Assembly (NCBI RefSeq): GCF_900101435.1
Contig: NZ_FMZH01000002.1
Span: 310,001-374,000, forward strand
Source of the DNA: Pedobacter soli
GTDB lineage: Bacteria; Bacteroidota; Bacteroidia; Sphingobacteriales; Sphingobacteriaceae
DNA: 64,000 bases
Reading direction: 5' to 3'
The stretch's first letter is position 1; every line of letters starts with the position of its first letter. The notes below the pieces were generated by a model. It made no database searches. It saw only the letters and a list, made by a program, of their open reading frames with translations, and was not told the DNA's origin. The translations under genes and the position numbers were made by a program. This document shows, piece by piece, positions 9,620-18,860 of this stretch.

Positions 9620-10717
9620 TTATTCTTTAACCAAATGAACTTTAACCGGTGCATCTTTCTTTAAAGCCATCGATCCGGTAGTTAAAACCGTATCGCCTGC
9701 TTTAAGTCCTGAGGTAATCACAATATTTTCATCGGTACGGGTGCCAGCTTCTACTTTAACTTCCTGTGCTTTACCATCCTTTTGGATATAAACAATCTTA
9801 CCCTTTAAAACCGGAATAACGGCTTCGTTAGGGATCAGGATTGCATTTTGAAGCGTAGTTAATGCCAGTTTAATTTTAGCAAAAGATCCTGGTAACAGCG
9901 CATTATCTGCATTGGGGGCTAAAGCCCTGATTTGTAAAGTACGTGTAGTGGCATTGATGCCGGGTTCTATCGCATACACTTTTCCTTTGTTTTGTTTAGC
10001 AGAGCCATCAGTCGTAAAAATAATTTCAGAATTGATTTTAACCTGACCGGCATATTTCTCCGGAACTGAAAAAGTAATCTTAACCGGATTGGTGCTTACC
10101 AGATTGGCAATTACGGTGGCAGGGGTTAAATAGGTGCCGGCAGAGATACTACGCAAACCCACACGGCCTGTAAAAGGTGCCCGGATAGTAGTTTTGGCCA
10201 GCTGTGCCCTGATTAGTTGTGCCTGTGCCTGCAATGATTTTAAATCTGCAAGGGCAGTATCGTATTCTTCCTGACTGATAGCTCCCTTAGCCAGTAGTTG
10301 TTTTGCCCGGTTTTCGTTAGTTGCAGAAAGTTTTTGCTTGGTTAGTGCATCCTGCAATTGCGCCTGTATATCTCTGTCGTTTACTTTTACCAATATACTG
10401 CCTTTAGATACTGTGGTGCCTTCCTGGAAATAAATGCCGGTAACCAGGCCCGAAACTTCACTTTTGAGCACTACCGATTCATTGGCTTCGATAGCACCGG
10501 TTACTTCCAGATCATTATCAAACGATACTGGTTTAACCACAATACCATCAACCACAAGCGGTGCCTGTTTGCCATCTTTTCCACCTGATTTACCTTTCCC
10601 TGCACCAGCAGATGCACCACCTTTTCCCTCTAGTTTTTTGTTTGCGTTAATTCTGTAATATACCAGATAGGCCAGGCCCAGTGCTAAAACAGCATAAAAT
10701 ATATACCTTTTCTTCAT
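9620..10717 (-). CDS. Efflux RND periplasmic adaptor subunit (membrane fusion protein)
   Basis: The periplasmic adaptor linking the RND pump to TolC. An N-terminal membrane anchor (MKKRYIFYAVLALGLAYLVYY) is followed by a Gly/Lys-rich linker, then a barrel-sandwich (lipoyl-like) hybrid domain split by an alpha hairpin (LQDALTKQKL to RAQLAKTTIRAPFTGRVG) and beta-barrel domains. The family motif TIRAPFTGRVGLR is present. I start at the Met of MKKRYIF (10715-10717) because the nine codons before it in the open frame do not look like a leader. It is the first gene of the operon, so the promoter and any operator lie just upstream of 10717. Confidence 0.93.
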   Translation of the reverse strand: MKKRYIFYAVLALGLAYLVYYRINANKKLEGKGGASAGAGKGKSGGKDGKQAPLVVDGIVVKPVSFDNDLEVTGAIEANESVVLKSEVSGLVTGIYFQEGTTVSKGSILVKVNDRDIQAQLQDALTKQKLSATNENRAKQLLAKGAISQEEYDTALADLKSLQAQAQLIRAQLAKTTIRAPFTGRVGLRSISAGTYLTPATVIANLVSTNPVKITFSVPEKYAGQVKINSEIIFTTDGSAKQNKGKVYAIEPGINATTRTLQIRALAPNADNALLPGSFAKIKLALTTLQNAILIPNEAVIPVLKGKIVYIQKDGKAQEVKVEAGTRTDENIVITSGLKAGDTVLTTGSMALKKDAPVKVHLVKE

Positions 10718-10744
10718 GTTAAAATTTGTGTCGTGCGTGTTCAA

Positions 10745-10776
10745 AACATTAAAATAACATTAATGTTCCAACATTA
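10745..10776 (-). promoter_or_regulatory. AACATTA repeats upstream of the efflux operon
   Basis: AACATTA occurs three times, at 10745-10751, 10756-10762 and 10770-10776. The middle copy is part of a perfect palindrome, AACATTAATGTT (10756-10767). Clustered 28-60 bases before the adaptor start codon, they look like an operator for a TetR- or MarR-type repressor. No such regulator is adjacent, so this is inference. Confidence 0.4.
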
Positions 10777-11085
10777 GAGCGCAAAAATATCCAAATAGTT
10801 TAGTCCTAAATTTGTTGTATTAAGGATGTTACAGCTCTACAGTTTAGCGTTGGCAGTTTTCAGTTGAGAGTTAAGCTAATCGTGAACAAGGTGTAACGCA
10901 TATTTTAAGGCTACAAATCAGTTTGAGGCAAGAATGGCGATTGAGTTTTATAGTTTAACTGGCCAAAAGATCATTAGCCATCAACCATGACCCAATAGGA
11001 CAGAAACAACTATTTTACATCACATTTAGCTATTTCATACCGAAAACCCGTCAATAAATCTAAATTTGCAGCAAAGCAAGTGAAT
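10777..11085. other. Intergenic region between the efflux operon and the M61 peptidase
   Basis: These 309 bases separate divergent genes and hold no ORF. A TAnnTTTG promoter element, TAAATTTG at 11061-11068, lies 18 bases before the peptidase ATG. Nothing else is recognisable. Confidence 0.5.
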
Positions 11086-12915
11086 ATGTTTAATAAAAAA
11101 TCAATTTTAAGTTTAGTTTTACTACTAACGTGTATTATGGCAGCGAAGGCGCAGGTAAAAATAGGCTTTGAGGTTTCTTTTAAAGAGCCGCAAGCGCATT
11201 ATGCTGAGGTGCAGATGAATATTTCTGGCCTGGCAAAAGATTATGTAGATGTAAAAATGCCGGTTTGGACCCCTGGTTCTTACCTGGTTCGCGAATTTGA
11301 AAAAAGCGTTGAAGAATTTAAAGCTACTGCAGCTGGCAAAGCCGTTAAGGTAGAAAAAGTAAGAAAAAATACCTGGCGGATCTTTTCGGCAAAAGCCAAA
11401 GATATTCAGGTTAACTACCGTGTTTATGCATTTGAAATTTCTGTTCGTACAGCATTTATCGATGAGTCGCATGCATTTTTATCGCCTACGGCAATTTTTA
11501 TGCATCCGGATGGCATGATTAAATCGCCAAGTACAGTTAAAATTATTCCATTTAATACTTGGTCTAAAGTTTCTACCGGTTTAACCCCGGTTGCGGGCGA
11601 GCAGTTTACCTATAAAGCTACCGATTTCGATATCTTGTACGATAGCCCGATTGAAGTAGGTAACCAGGATACCTTTGAGTTTACTGCTGCAGGTGTGCGA
11701 CATGAAGTAGCCATGTATGGCGGAGGTAACTACGACAAAGAAAAACTGAAAGTGGATATGGCTAAAATTGTAGAGAAAGAAACTGCAGTTTATGGCGAAA
11801 ATCCAAATAAATACTACTTGTTTATTGTTCACAACTTTTTAAAAGGTGGCGGTGGTTTAGAGCATTTAAACTCTACCACTTTAGGTGCAAGCAGAAATGC
11901 TTACAACACAGCTGAGGGTTACAAAGGCTTTTTAGGTTTGGTTGCGCATGAGTATCACCACCTTTGGAATGTGAAGCGTTTGCGCCCGATTGCTTTAGGC
12001 CCATTCGATTACGATAACGAAAATTACACCACCAACCTTTGGGTTGCTGAAGGTTTTACTTCTTATTACGAAAACAAATATTTGCACCGTGCAGGTTTTA
12101 CCGATGTAAACGAATTTTTAAAAGATTTGGCAGGTGGTGTAGGTACAGTTCTAAACACACCGGGTGCTAAGTACCAGTCGGCAGCTTCTTCCAGTTACGA
12201 TGCCTGGATTATTGGCTACCGACCTAATGAAAACTCAAAAAACAATTCGATTTCTTACTACAATAAAGGTGAGGTGATCGGTATTTTGATGGATCTGGAA
12301 ATTATTAATGCCACAAAAGGTGCTAAAAGCTTAGATGATGTGATGAAAGCGATGTACCTGCAATGCAAAACTTTAAAACGCGGTTATACCGATGCAGAAT
12401 TTAAAGCTATGGTCGAAAAAATATCGGGCATTAGCTTTACCAATTTCTGGGCAAAATATGTTAATGGTGTTGATGATGTAGAATATGTGAAATATTTCGG
12501 TTATGCTGGTGTTGATGTTTCGACCGAAAATGCTACCCCAGGTAAACCGGTTACCGGTGCTTCCGGACAGTTAACCAACGATGGTTTGGCAATTACTGCT
12601 ACAGTAAGAAATTCTGCAGCCTGGACCAGTGGATTAAATGTGAACGATATAGTATTGAGCTTGGATGATACCTCATTGAGCGATGCATTATCAACCGTGA
12701 GGTTAAAAAGCCCTATGATTTCTTTAGATGCAATTCCGTTGGTTGCCAAAAAGAACATTGGCGATGTGCTTAAACTTAAAGTTAAACGTGATGGACTGGA
12801 AAAAGAAATTTCTTTAACCCTGAAAGAAAATCCGAATGTTCGCTTAAAAGCAACTGTGAACGAAAATGCAACAGCAGCTCAAAAAGCAGTATTGAAAAAA
12901 TGGACTGGAGTATAG
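11086..12915 (+). CDS. M61 family metallopeptidase with PDZ domain
   Basis: A secreted zinc aminopeptidase-like enzyme of family M61 (glycyl aminopeptidase), 609 residues. There is a signal peptide (about 1-23, ending MAAKAQ), an N-terminal beta domain, and the catalytic zinc motif HEYHH beginning at residue 288. The GGGLEHLNS loop typical of M61 lies before it, and the downstream Glu ligand is expected in LWVAEGFTSYYE. A C-terminal PDZ-like domain covers roughly 485-590. I use the ATG at 11086; an in-frame GTG two codons earlier is possible. It is likely periplasmic and cleaves small N-terminal residues; the true substrate is unknown. Confidence 0.92.
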   Translation: MFNKKSILSLVLLLTCIMAAKAQVKIGFEVSFKEPQAHYAEVQMNISGLAKDYVDVKMPVWTPGSYLVREFEKSVEEFKATAAGKAVKVEKVRKNTWRIFSAKAKDIQVNYRVYAFEISVRTAFIDESHAFLSPTAIFMHPDGMIKSPSTVKIIPFNTWSKVSTGLTPVAGEQFTYKATDFDILYDSPIEVGNQDTFEFTAAGVRHEVAMYGGGNYDKEKLKVDMAKIVEKETAVYGENPNKYYLFIVHNFLKGGGGLEHLNSTTLGASRNAYNTAEGYKGFLGLVAHEYHHLWNVKRLRPIALGPFDYDNENYTTNLWVAEGFTSYYENKYLHRAGFTDVNEFLKDLAGGVGTVLNTPGAKYQSAASSSYDAWIIGYRPNENSKNNSISYYNKGEVIGILMDLEIINATKGAKSLDDVMKAMYLQCKTLKRGYTDAEFKAMVEKISGISFTNFWAKYVNGVDDVEYVKYFGYAGVDVSTENATPGKPVTGASGQLTNDGLAITATVRNSAAWTSGLNVNDIVLSLDDTSLSDALSTVRLKSPMISLDAIPLVAKKNIGDVLKLKVKRDGLEKEISLTLKENPNVRLKATVNENATAAQKAVLKKWTGV

Positions 12916-12951
12916 TTAACCGTTTTCAGTTGGCAGTGCTCAGTTGTGCAT

Positions 12952-12991
12952 AAAAAAATCCCGTAAGATTAATTTCTTACGGGATTTTTTT
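12952..12991. terminator. Bidirectional terminator between convergent genes
   Basis: TCCCGTAAGA (12959-12968) pairs with TCTTACGGGA (12975-12984). It is flanked by seven A on the left and seven T on the right, so it can end both the M61 gene and the minus-strand beta-barrel gene. Confidence 0.88.
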
Positions 12992-13021
12992 ATGCATAGC
13001 GCCATGTGCGCTGCGCTTAGC

Positions 13022-13486
13022 TTAGAAAGTATATCTAAAACCTAAACCAAATCTGCCGGCATTAAAATCGCTGTCGTTAGATCCGATGTAAAGTCTTGGT
13101 CTCCAGTCTAAGGCAAGTGCCAAAGGAGCTCCTGAAAATTTATAGTCTAAACCAACCATTGGTACCAAATAGAAGTTAGAACCACCATCATACAATTGAA
13201 TAGATGGACCACCACCAAGATACCAATCTAAACCTTTTGCTCCTGGAATTGAAGAGTTGTACTGTAAAAATCCCTGGATGATGGTAGAATTACCACCAAA
13301 TAACACATCGCCTTGAATAGCAGCTTTTGAGCTGAAGTGGTGTCTGATCGATGGACCTACCAATGTTGCACCATCGCCAAAATCAATACCTAAACCTAAT
13401 CCGGTTTTATAGTTTTGAGCTTTAACGTTTGTTGTACTCAGGGCAAATAATGCAATGCATCCTAAAATTGTAAATAACTTTTTCAT
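13022..13486 (-). CDS. Small outer-membrane beta-barrel protein
   Basis: A 154-residue exported protein. A signal peptide (MKKLFTILGCIALFALSTTNVKAQ) is followed by alternating short strands rich in Gly, Tyr and Asn (GLGLGIDFGDG, DWYLGGGPSIQLY, GRFGLGFRYTF) and it ends in an aromatic residue, as expected for an eight-stranded barrel recognised by the BAM complex. I recognise the fold type but not a named family. It is convergent with the M61 peptidase and monocistronic. Confidence 0.8.
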   Translation of the reverse strand: MKKLFTILGCIALFALSTTNVKAQNYKTGLGLGIDFGDGATLVGPSIRHHFSSKAAIQGDVLFGGNSTIIQGFLQYNSSIPGAKGLDWYLGGGPSIQLYDGGSNFYLVPMVGLDYKFSGAPLALALDWRPRLYIGSNDSDFNAGRFGLGFRYTF

Positions 13487-13577
13487 AATTGATATGTTTT
13501 TGTAAAATAATTATCTGCCTAACAACTTTGATGCCGTTTCTGTTTTTAAGGTCAAAATCATGAACGATTAAAAAACA

Positions 13578-13597
13578 ATGCTTGCATAGTAATTTTG
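13578..13597 (+). promoter_or_regulatory. Putative promoter with MarR-like operator upstream of acyl-CoA synthetase
   Basis: ATGCTTGCAT (13578-13587) is an inverted repeat with the same core as the palindrome at the marR-fad promoter (TTATGCAAGCATAA read on the other strand). Counting flanks, 11 of 14 positions agree. It abuts TAATTTTG (13590-13597), a TAnnTTTG -7 element. The start codon of the acyl-CoA synthetase is about 145 bases downstream. Shared regulation is inference. Confidence 0.5.
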
Positions 13598-13741
13598 TAA
13601 TTGCTAAGTTTAGTTTTAAATTTTTGATCAGAATAAATACGGCTTTTGGCTAAGCTGGATGTATTATTTTAATTAAAGAGGAGCATAATGGTCAATCTTT
13701 ATGATTGATTTTTTAACTTAACCAAATAATAACAATTCAAT

Positions 13742-15517
13742 ATGGCGGCAGAAATTAAACGGGTTTTTGATCTTTTGAAGTATAGCCTCGAAAATCCCAA
13801 GCAGGAATTCATCAGTGGGAAAATTAAAGGCAAATGGATAAATTATAGTACAGCCGATTTTTGTGAAGCAGTAGATAATTTAAGTCGCGGTTTAATTAAA
13901 CAAGGCATTACCAAGGGCGGAAGAGTGGCTGTAATGTCGCACAACAGGCCCGAATGGAACATTGCCGATTTTGCCGCCAACCAAATTGGGGCTTACCAGA
14001 TTCCGCTGTATCCTACACTGGCCGAACACGACATCCAGTTTATATTAAAAGATGCAGAGATCTCGATTGTTTTTGTAGCCGACGAAGAATTGTATAAAAA
14101 AATAAAGCCCTGTGCCGATGCCATCAACCCAGCCATTAAGATTTACAGTTTCAATGAAATTGCCGAAGCCGAAAACTGGAATGTGCTGATAACCGAAGGT
14201 AAAGCTGCTACTGAGATCAATCTGGATGATTATCGGGCAAAAGTAGAGCCCGAAGACGTTTTGACGCTGATTTATACTTCAGGTACAACAGGTACACCTA
14301 AAGGGGTAATGCTTACGCACAACAACCTGGTGGCTAACTTTGTTAATTCATCGGTAGTGATTCCCGAGGGGGTGAAAAAAGCATTAAGCTTTTTGCCTTT
14401 ATCGCACATTTTCGAACGGATGATTATTTACCTGTACCTGTTCAATTCTACAGCAGTGTACTATGCCGAGAGCATGGAAACCATTGTAGCCGATATTCAG
14501 CAGGTGAAACCCAATGCATTTTCTACCGTTCCGAGGTTACTCGAAAAAGTGTACGATAAGATTATGGAGAAGGGGAAATCGTTAACTGGCATTAAAAGAG
14601 GCATTTTCTTCTGGTCGGTTGCTTTGGCCGAAAAATATTCGGTTAACGCAGGTGCCTGGTATAACTTTCAGCTGGGCATTGCCCGCAAACTTGTGTTTAA
14701 AAAATGGCAGGAAGCTTTAGGCGGAGAAATTGTGGTAATCGTATCAGGAGGGGCGGCACTGAACCCACGTTTAGCGCGGATATTTTGGGCAGCTGGTATG
14801 CCGGTTTTTGAAGGTTACGGTTTAACCGAAACATCACCGGTAATTACCGTAAACCATTTTGGCGGCACCATGTTTGGCACCGTTGGCGAAGTAATTAAAG
14901 GCGTTGAAGTTAAAATTGCCGAAGATGGCGAGGTATTAACCCGGGGACACCAGGTAATGAAAGGTTATTATAACCGCCCTGATTTAACCAGTGAAGCGAT
15001 AGACCAGGATGGCTGGTTCCATACAGGTGATATTGGTGAATTGGTAGATGGCCGTTTTTTAAAGATCACCGATCGCAAGAAAGAAATGTTTAAAACTGCA
15101 GGTGGCAAATATGTAGCCCCTCAGATACTTGAAAATAAATACAAGGAATCGATCTTTATCGAACAGATTCTGGTTTTGGGCGAAAACAGGAAATTCCCTT
15201 CTGCACTGATTGTACCTAACTTCGAAACTTTAAAAACCTGGGCAGGACGGAAAGGTATTAATTTTACAACAATAGATGAGTTGATTAAAAACGAACAGGT
15301 ATTAGCTAAATACAACGAAGTGATTGAAGCGGCTAATGCAAATTTCGGTAAGTGGGAGCAGGTAAAAAGATTTGCGCTATTACCTAAAGAGTGGAGCATT
15401 GATGGTGGTGAACTTACGCCAAAATTAAGCCTGAAAAGAAAAGTAATTACCGAGAAAAATAACGAAGTAATTGAAAAGATATACAAAGATGCTGAGAACT
15501 ATAAAGCCCCTCAATAA
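13742..15517 (+). CDS. Long-chain fatty-acid--CoA ligase (AMP-binding)
   Basis: Activates fatty acids to acyl-CoA through an acyl-adenylate, feeding beta-oxidation or lipid synthesis. It is 591 residues, with the AMP-binding signature LIYTSGTTGTPKGV near residue 176, the YGLTETSP motif and DGWFHTGDIGE, followed by the C-terminal KEMFKTAGGKY lysine region. No signal peptide is seen, so it is cytosolic or peripherally membrane-bound. The arrangement resembles FadD/FAA-type synthetases of about 600 residues. The gamma-glutamyltransferase start overlaps its last 29 bases. An operator-like site upstream ties it to the fad operon at 25.6 kb. Confidence 0.92.
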   Translation: MAAEIKRVFDLLKYSLENPKQEFISGKIKGKWINYSTADFCEAVDNLSRGLIKQGITKGGRVAVMSHNRPEWNIADFAANQIGAYQIPLYPTLAEHDIQFILKDAEISIVFVADEELYKKIKPCADAINPAIKIYSFNEIAEAENWNVLITEGKAATEINLDDYRAKVEPEDVLTLIYTSGTTGTPKGVMLTHNNLVANFVNSSVVIPEGVKKALSFLPLSHIFERMIIYLYLFNSTAVYYAESMETIVADIQQVKPNAFSTVPRLLEKVYDKIMEKGKSLTGIKRGIFFWSVALAEKYSVNAGAWYNFQLGIARKLVFKKWQEALGGEIVVIVSGGAALNPRLARIFWAAGMPVFEGYGLTETSPVITVNHFGGTMFGTVGEVIKGVEVKIAEDGEVLTRGHQVMKGYYNRPDLTSEAIDQDGWFHTGDIGELVDGRFLKITDRKKEMFKTAGGKYVAPQILENKYKESIFIEQILVLGENRKFPSALIVPNFETLKTWAGRKGINFTTIDELIKNEQVLAKYNEVIEAANANFGKWEQVKRFALLPKEWSIDGGELTPKLSLKRKVITEKNNEVIEKIYKDAENYKAPQ

Positions 15518-17210
15518 TTTTAAAAAATCGGTAAGCTTCCTCAGCCTTGTTGCTTTATTGGCAGGTTGCGTAACCGGGCAATTAGGTAAAAACAATAGCG
15601 GAGAATATAAAAATGGCATGGTGGTTTCTGCCCATCCCGAAGCTTCGCAGGTGGGGATTGATATTTTAAAAAAAGGCGGCAATGCTGTTGATGCGGCTGT
15701 AGCCGTACAGTTTGCCCTTGCTGTTGTTTACCCCAACGCCGGTAACATTGGCGGCGGTGGTTTTATGGTATACCGCGGTGCAAATGGCGAAATAAATGCT
15801 TTGGATTTTAGGGAGAAGGCGGCGGCTGCGGCAAGCAGGGATATGTACCTGGATGCCGCCGGTAATCCGATAGTAGATAAGAGTTTGTATGGGCATTTAG
15901 CTGCCGGAGTACCCGGATCGGTTGATGGCATGGTAGAAGCCCATAAAAAATATGGAAAACTAACCTGGGCACAGGTAATACAGCCTGCAATAGATCTGGC
16001 CAAGAATGGTTTTAAAATTACGAGCCGGCAAGCCAGCGAGCTGAATAGTTTGCACAGAAAATTAATGGATTTTAATCCTAACGGAACAGCGCTTGTAAAT
16101 TTAGAACACCCATGGCAGGAAAATGATGTATTGGTACAGCAGGAATTGGCCAATACCTTAAAGCTGATTCAGGAGAAAGGCAGGGCAGGTTTTTACGAAG
16201 GTGCCGTAGCTGATTCGGTTGTGGCCGAAATGCAACGTGGCAAAGGCTTAATTACCCTGGCGGATTTAAAAAACTACCACGCTACCTGGCGAAAACCAAT
16301 TACCGGTAATTATAAAGGTTATAAGATTATTACCATGCCGCCAACCAGTAGCGGCGGTATTGCTTTAATTCAGTTGCTCCAATCTGTAGAGCCATATCCT
16401 TTAAAAAAATGGGGACACAATGCCGATTCTACTGTACAGGTAATTGTAGAGGCTGAGCGGCGGGTATATGCAGATCGCGCAACACATTTAGGCGATCCTG
16501 ATTTTTATGCTGTACCGCAACAACAGTTATTAAATGCTGCCTATAATAAAAACCGAATGGCAAACTTTAACTGGGCTGCGGCAACCCCCAGCAGTAGTAT
16601 AATAGCCGGAGAAATTAAAGGTATAGAGCACGAAGAAACCACCCATTTTTCTATCGTAGACCGCGATGGGAATGCCGTTTCTATTACCACTACACTAAAT
16701 GGATCTTATGGCTCGTTGGTCGCAGTAAAGGGAGCCGGTTTTCTTTTGAATAACGAAATGGACGATTTTTCGGTTAAACCCGGTGCCCCCAATATGTATG
16801 GTTTAGTTGGTGGCGAAGCCAATGCCATAGCGCCCAATAAAAGAATGTTAAGCTCCATGACGCCTACAATTGTGGAGAAAGACGGGAAACTGTTTATGGT
16901 GGTAGGTACACCTGGTGGCTCAACCATTATTACCTCCGTATTTCAGACCATCATTAATGTAATTGATTTCGATATGTCAATGCAAAAAGCCGTGGCTGCT
17001 AAAAAGTTTCACCACCAATGGTTGCCTGATGAGGTATATGTAGAAAAAGATGCAATTGATAGCCTGGCTACACAAAAATTAAAAGCTAAAGGCTATAATA
17101 TTGTACAAAGGGGATCGATAGGAAGGGTAGATGCCATATTAAGAACTCAATGGGGCAACTACCAGGGCGGGGCAGACCCACGTGGAGATGATAAGGCTAT
17201 TGGCTGGTAG
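15489..17210 (+). CDS. ggt: Gamma-glutamyltransferase lipoprotein
   Basis: Cleaves gamma-glutamyl bonds such as those of glutathione and transfers the glutamyl group. It is 573 residues from the ATG at 15489, which overlaps the preceding synthetase gene in another frame. A lipobox (LVALLAGC) marks it as a periplasmic lipoprotein. The precursor cleaves itself before the nucleophile, here T384 in HEETTHFSIVDRDGN, the normal GGT processing site, and MLSSMTPTIV and GTPGGSTIIT in the small subunit match the family. Two in-frame Met codons upstream (from 15471) are less likely because they precede a charged segment. Overlap suggests cotranscription with the synthetase. Confidence 0.94.
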   Translation: MLRTIKPLNNFKKSVSFLSLVALLAGCVTGQLGKNNSGEYKNGMVVSAHPEASQVGIDILKKGGNAVDAAVAVQFALAVVYPNAGNIGGGGFMVYRGANGEINALDFREKAAAAASRDMYLDAAGNPIVDKSLYGHLAAGVPGSVDGMVEAHKKYGKLTWAQVIQPAIDLAKNGFKITSRQASELNSLHRKLMDFNPNGTALVNLEHPWQENDVLVQQELANTLKLIQEKGRAGFYEGAVADSVVAEMQRGKGLITLADLKNYHATWRKPITGNYKGYKIITMPPTSSGGIALIQLLQSVEPYPLKKWGHNADSTVQVIVEAERRVYADRATHLGDPDFYAVPQQQLLNAAYNKNRMANFNWAAATPSSSIIAGEIKGIEHEETTHFSIVDRDGNAVSITTTLNGSYGSLVAVKGAGFLLNNEMDDFSVKPGAPNMYGLVGGEANAIAPNKRMLSSMTPTIVEKDGKLFMVVGTPGGSTIITSVFQTIINVIDFDMSMQKAVAAKKFHHQWLPDEVYVEKDAIDSLATQKLKAKGYNIVQRGSIGRVDAILRTQWGNYQGGADPRGDDKAIGW

Positions 17211-17331
17211 CTACGCATCATATTTTTACTTCAGTGAAGGATAGTTTTATAGGTTAAATTTGCTATTTTAGTTCTATTTAGCAATTTAAAGTACTTGGTT
17301 TAGTAATCAAAAACGCTGAAGTATCAATCCT

Positions 17332-18807
17332 ATGAAAAAATATGTACTTGCTTTATTGCTCCTGAGCATAAATTTAATGGTGTTTGCCCAGGAAGCCACG
17401 CTGAAAATTAAGTTTATAGCCGCAAAAGAGAAAAAGGTTATTGTTCAGTTACCGGTTAATAATACTACTTTTTATCCTGCAAGAAAAGAAATGTGGTTTG
17501 ATAAGGATAGTACCTTAAACCTGAATTTCAAGATTAGTAAGATTGCCAATGTTTATTTAATCAACAGCGAAAAGCGGTTTAATTTTTTTATCGAGCCAGG
17601 CGAAACCTCAATAGTATTCGATTTCAATAAAACCGGGGTACAAACCATCCAATATCAGGGGAGCAACAAGGACGGTCAATTGCTGCTCAACCAGCGGAGC
17701 ACAGCCTTTTACCAATCGCGTGCAGATAATTATTATAAGACCGATAGTACTGCTAGCGGTATGATGGCACTTTTGGCTGCTGATGAAAAAAAGGAGCTTA
17801 TGCCGTATGAGCAGCTGTTAAAAGAAAATAAGATTACCAACACCTTCTATCAGTTTTTTAAGGAAAGGGTAGCAAGTGATTATGCAGCAATTGCAGCGCA
17901 TGTGCCTGTGATGCTTTATTTTGCAACGCTGAAGCCTGGAAGTAAAGCTGTATTTAAACAAGAATTTAAAGACCTTTGGGCAAAAATCTATAAAGAATAT
18001 CCGGTTAATGGTAGTCAGGGACTTAATGCGCCTGACTTTTATTATTATGTTCGATATTATTCTGATTATTACGCTGGTAAATACTTACATGAGAAAAATG
18101 GCGGGAATGTTATTGAAGCCCCTGCCTCAGAAGAGATCTATCTTGAACGCCGTTATGCTGGTTTCGAAAAGAATTTAACAGGTAATGTGAGGGAGTATAT
18201 GCTGGCCAGTTTCCTCTCTGATGAATTGATGCAGCAAAAATATCAACCTATTTTGGTTGAACTCTTTAATAAATTTAAAACTAGCTATCCAAAAAGTGCT
18301 TATACGGCTTATCTGCAGCCAGTAGCGAATGAAGTGCTTGTGTTCCATAAAAATGCCCAAAAGGATTTTGTTACAAGTCAGAAATTTGTAGCTAACTACG
18401 ATCAGGTTAATAGTTTGGATGAGCTGATGGGGCAATTTAAAGATAAAACAGTATTTGTTGATATCTGGGCCACCTGGTGTGGTCCATGCAAAGCAGAATT
18501 TGCGCATGGTGCAGATCTGGATAAGTTTCTTACCTCTAAAGGAGTAGAAATGCTTTATATTTCTATGGATAAGGAAAGTGCAGATCAGCAATGGAAAGAC
18601 ATGATCAAATATTACAAGCTATCCGGCAATCATATTCGAACCAATATGGCGCTGCAAACCGATTTGATTAATAAACTTTGGGAAGGCAAAGGTTATGGTA
18701 TACCGAGGTACCTCATTTTGAAAAATGGCAAGCTCGCAGTAGCCGACGCACTAAGGCCTAGCGATAAAGAAAAACTTTATAAACAAATAGAGGGGTATTT
18801 AAATTAA
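17332..18807 (+). CDS. TlpA-family thioredoxin-like protein
   Basis: An exported thiol-disulfide oxidoreductase, 491 residues. A signal peptide (ending MVFAQE) is followed by an N-terminal beta domain (about 20-130) like that found in many Bacteroidota TlpA proteins, a helical middle region, and a C-terminal thioredoxin fold with the WCGPC active site (C383 and C386). A cis-Pro region (GIPRYLILKNGK) is present. It may reduce or isomerise periplasmic disulfides; the partner is unknown. It stands alone, with 120 bases before and 53 after. Confidence 0.88.
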   Translation: MKKYVLALLLLSINLMVFAQEATLKIKFIAAKEKKVIVQLPVNNTTFYPARKEMWFDKDSTLNLNFKISKIANVYLINSEKRFNFFIEPGETSIVFDFNKTGVQTIQYQGSNKDGQLLLNQRSTAFYQSRADNYYKTDSTASGMMALLAADEKKELMPYEQLLKENKITNTFYQFFKERVASDYAAIAAHVPVMLYFATLKPGSKAVFKQEFKDLWAKIYKEYPVNGSQGLNAPDFYYYVRYYSDYYAGKYLHEKNGGNVIEAPASEEIYLERRYAGFEKNLTGNVREYMLASFLSDELMQQKYQPILVELFNKFKTSYPKSAYTAYLQPVANEVLVFHKNAQKDFVTSQKFVANYDQVNSLDELMGQFKDKTVFVDIWATWCGPCKAEFAHGADLDKFLTSKGVEMLYISMDKESADQQWKDMIKYYKLSGNHIRTNMALQTDLINKLWEGKGYGIPRYLILKNGKLAVADALRPSDKEKLYKQIEGYLN

Positions 18808-18860
18808 GTTTTTCTTAAGCTTTTACCGTGCTGCAGCTGGTATGATTTAAACTTAAAGAG

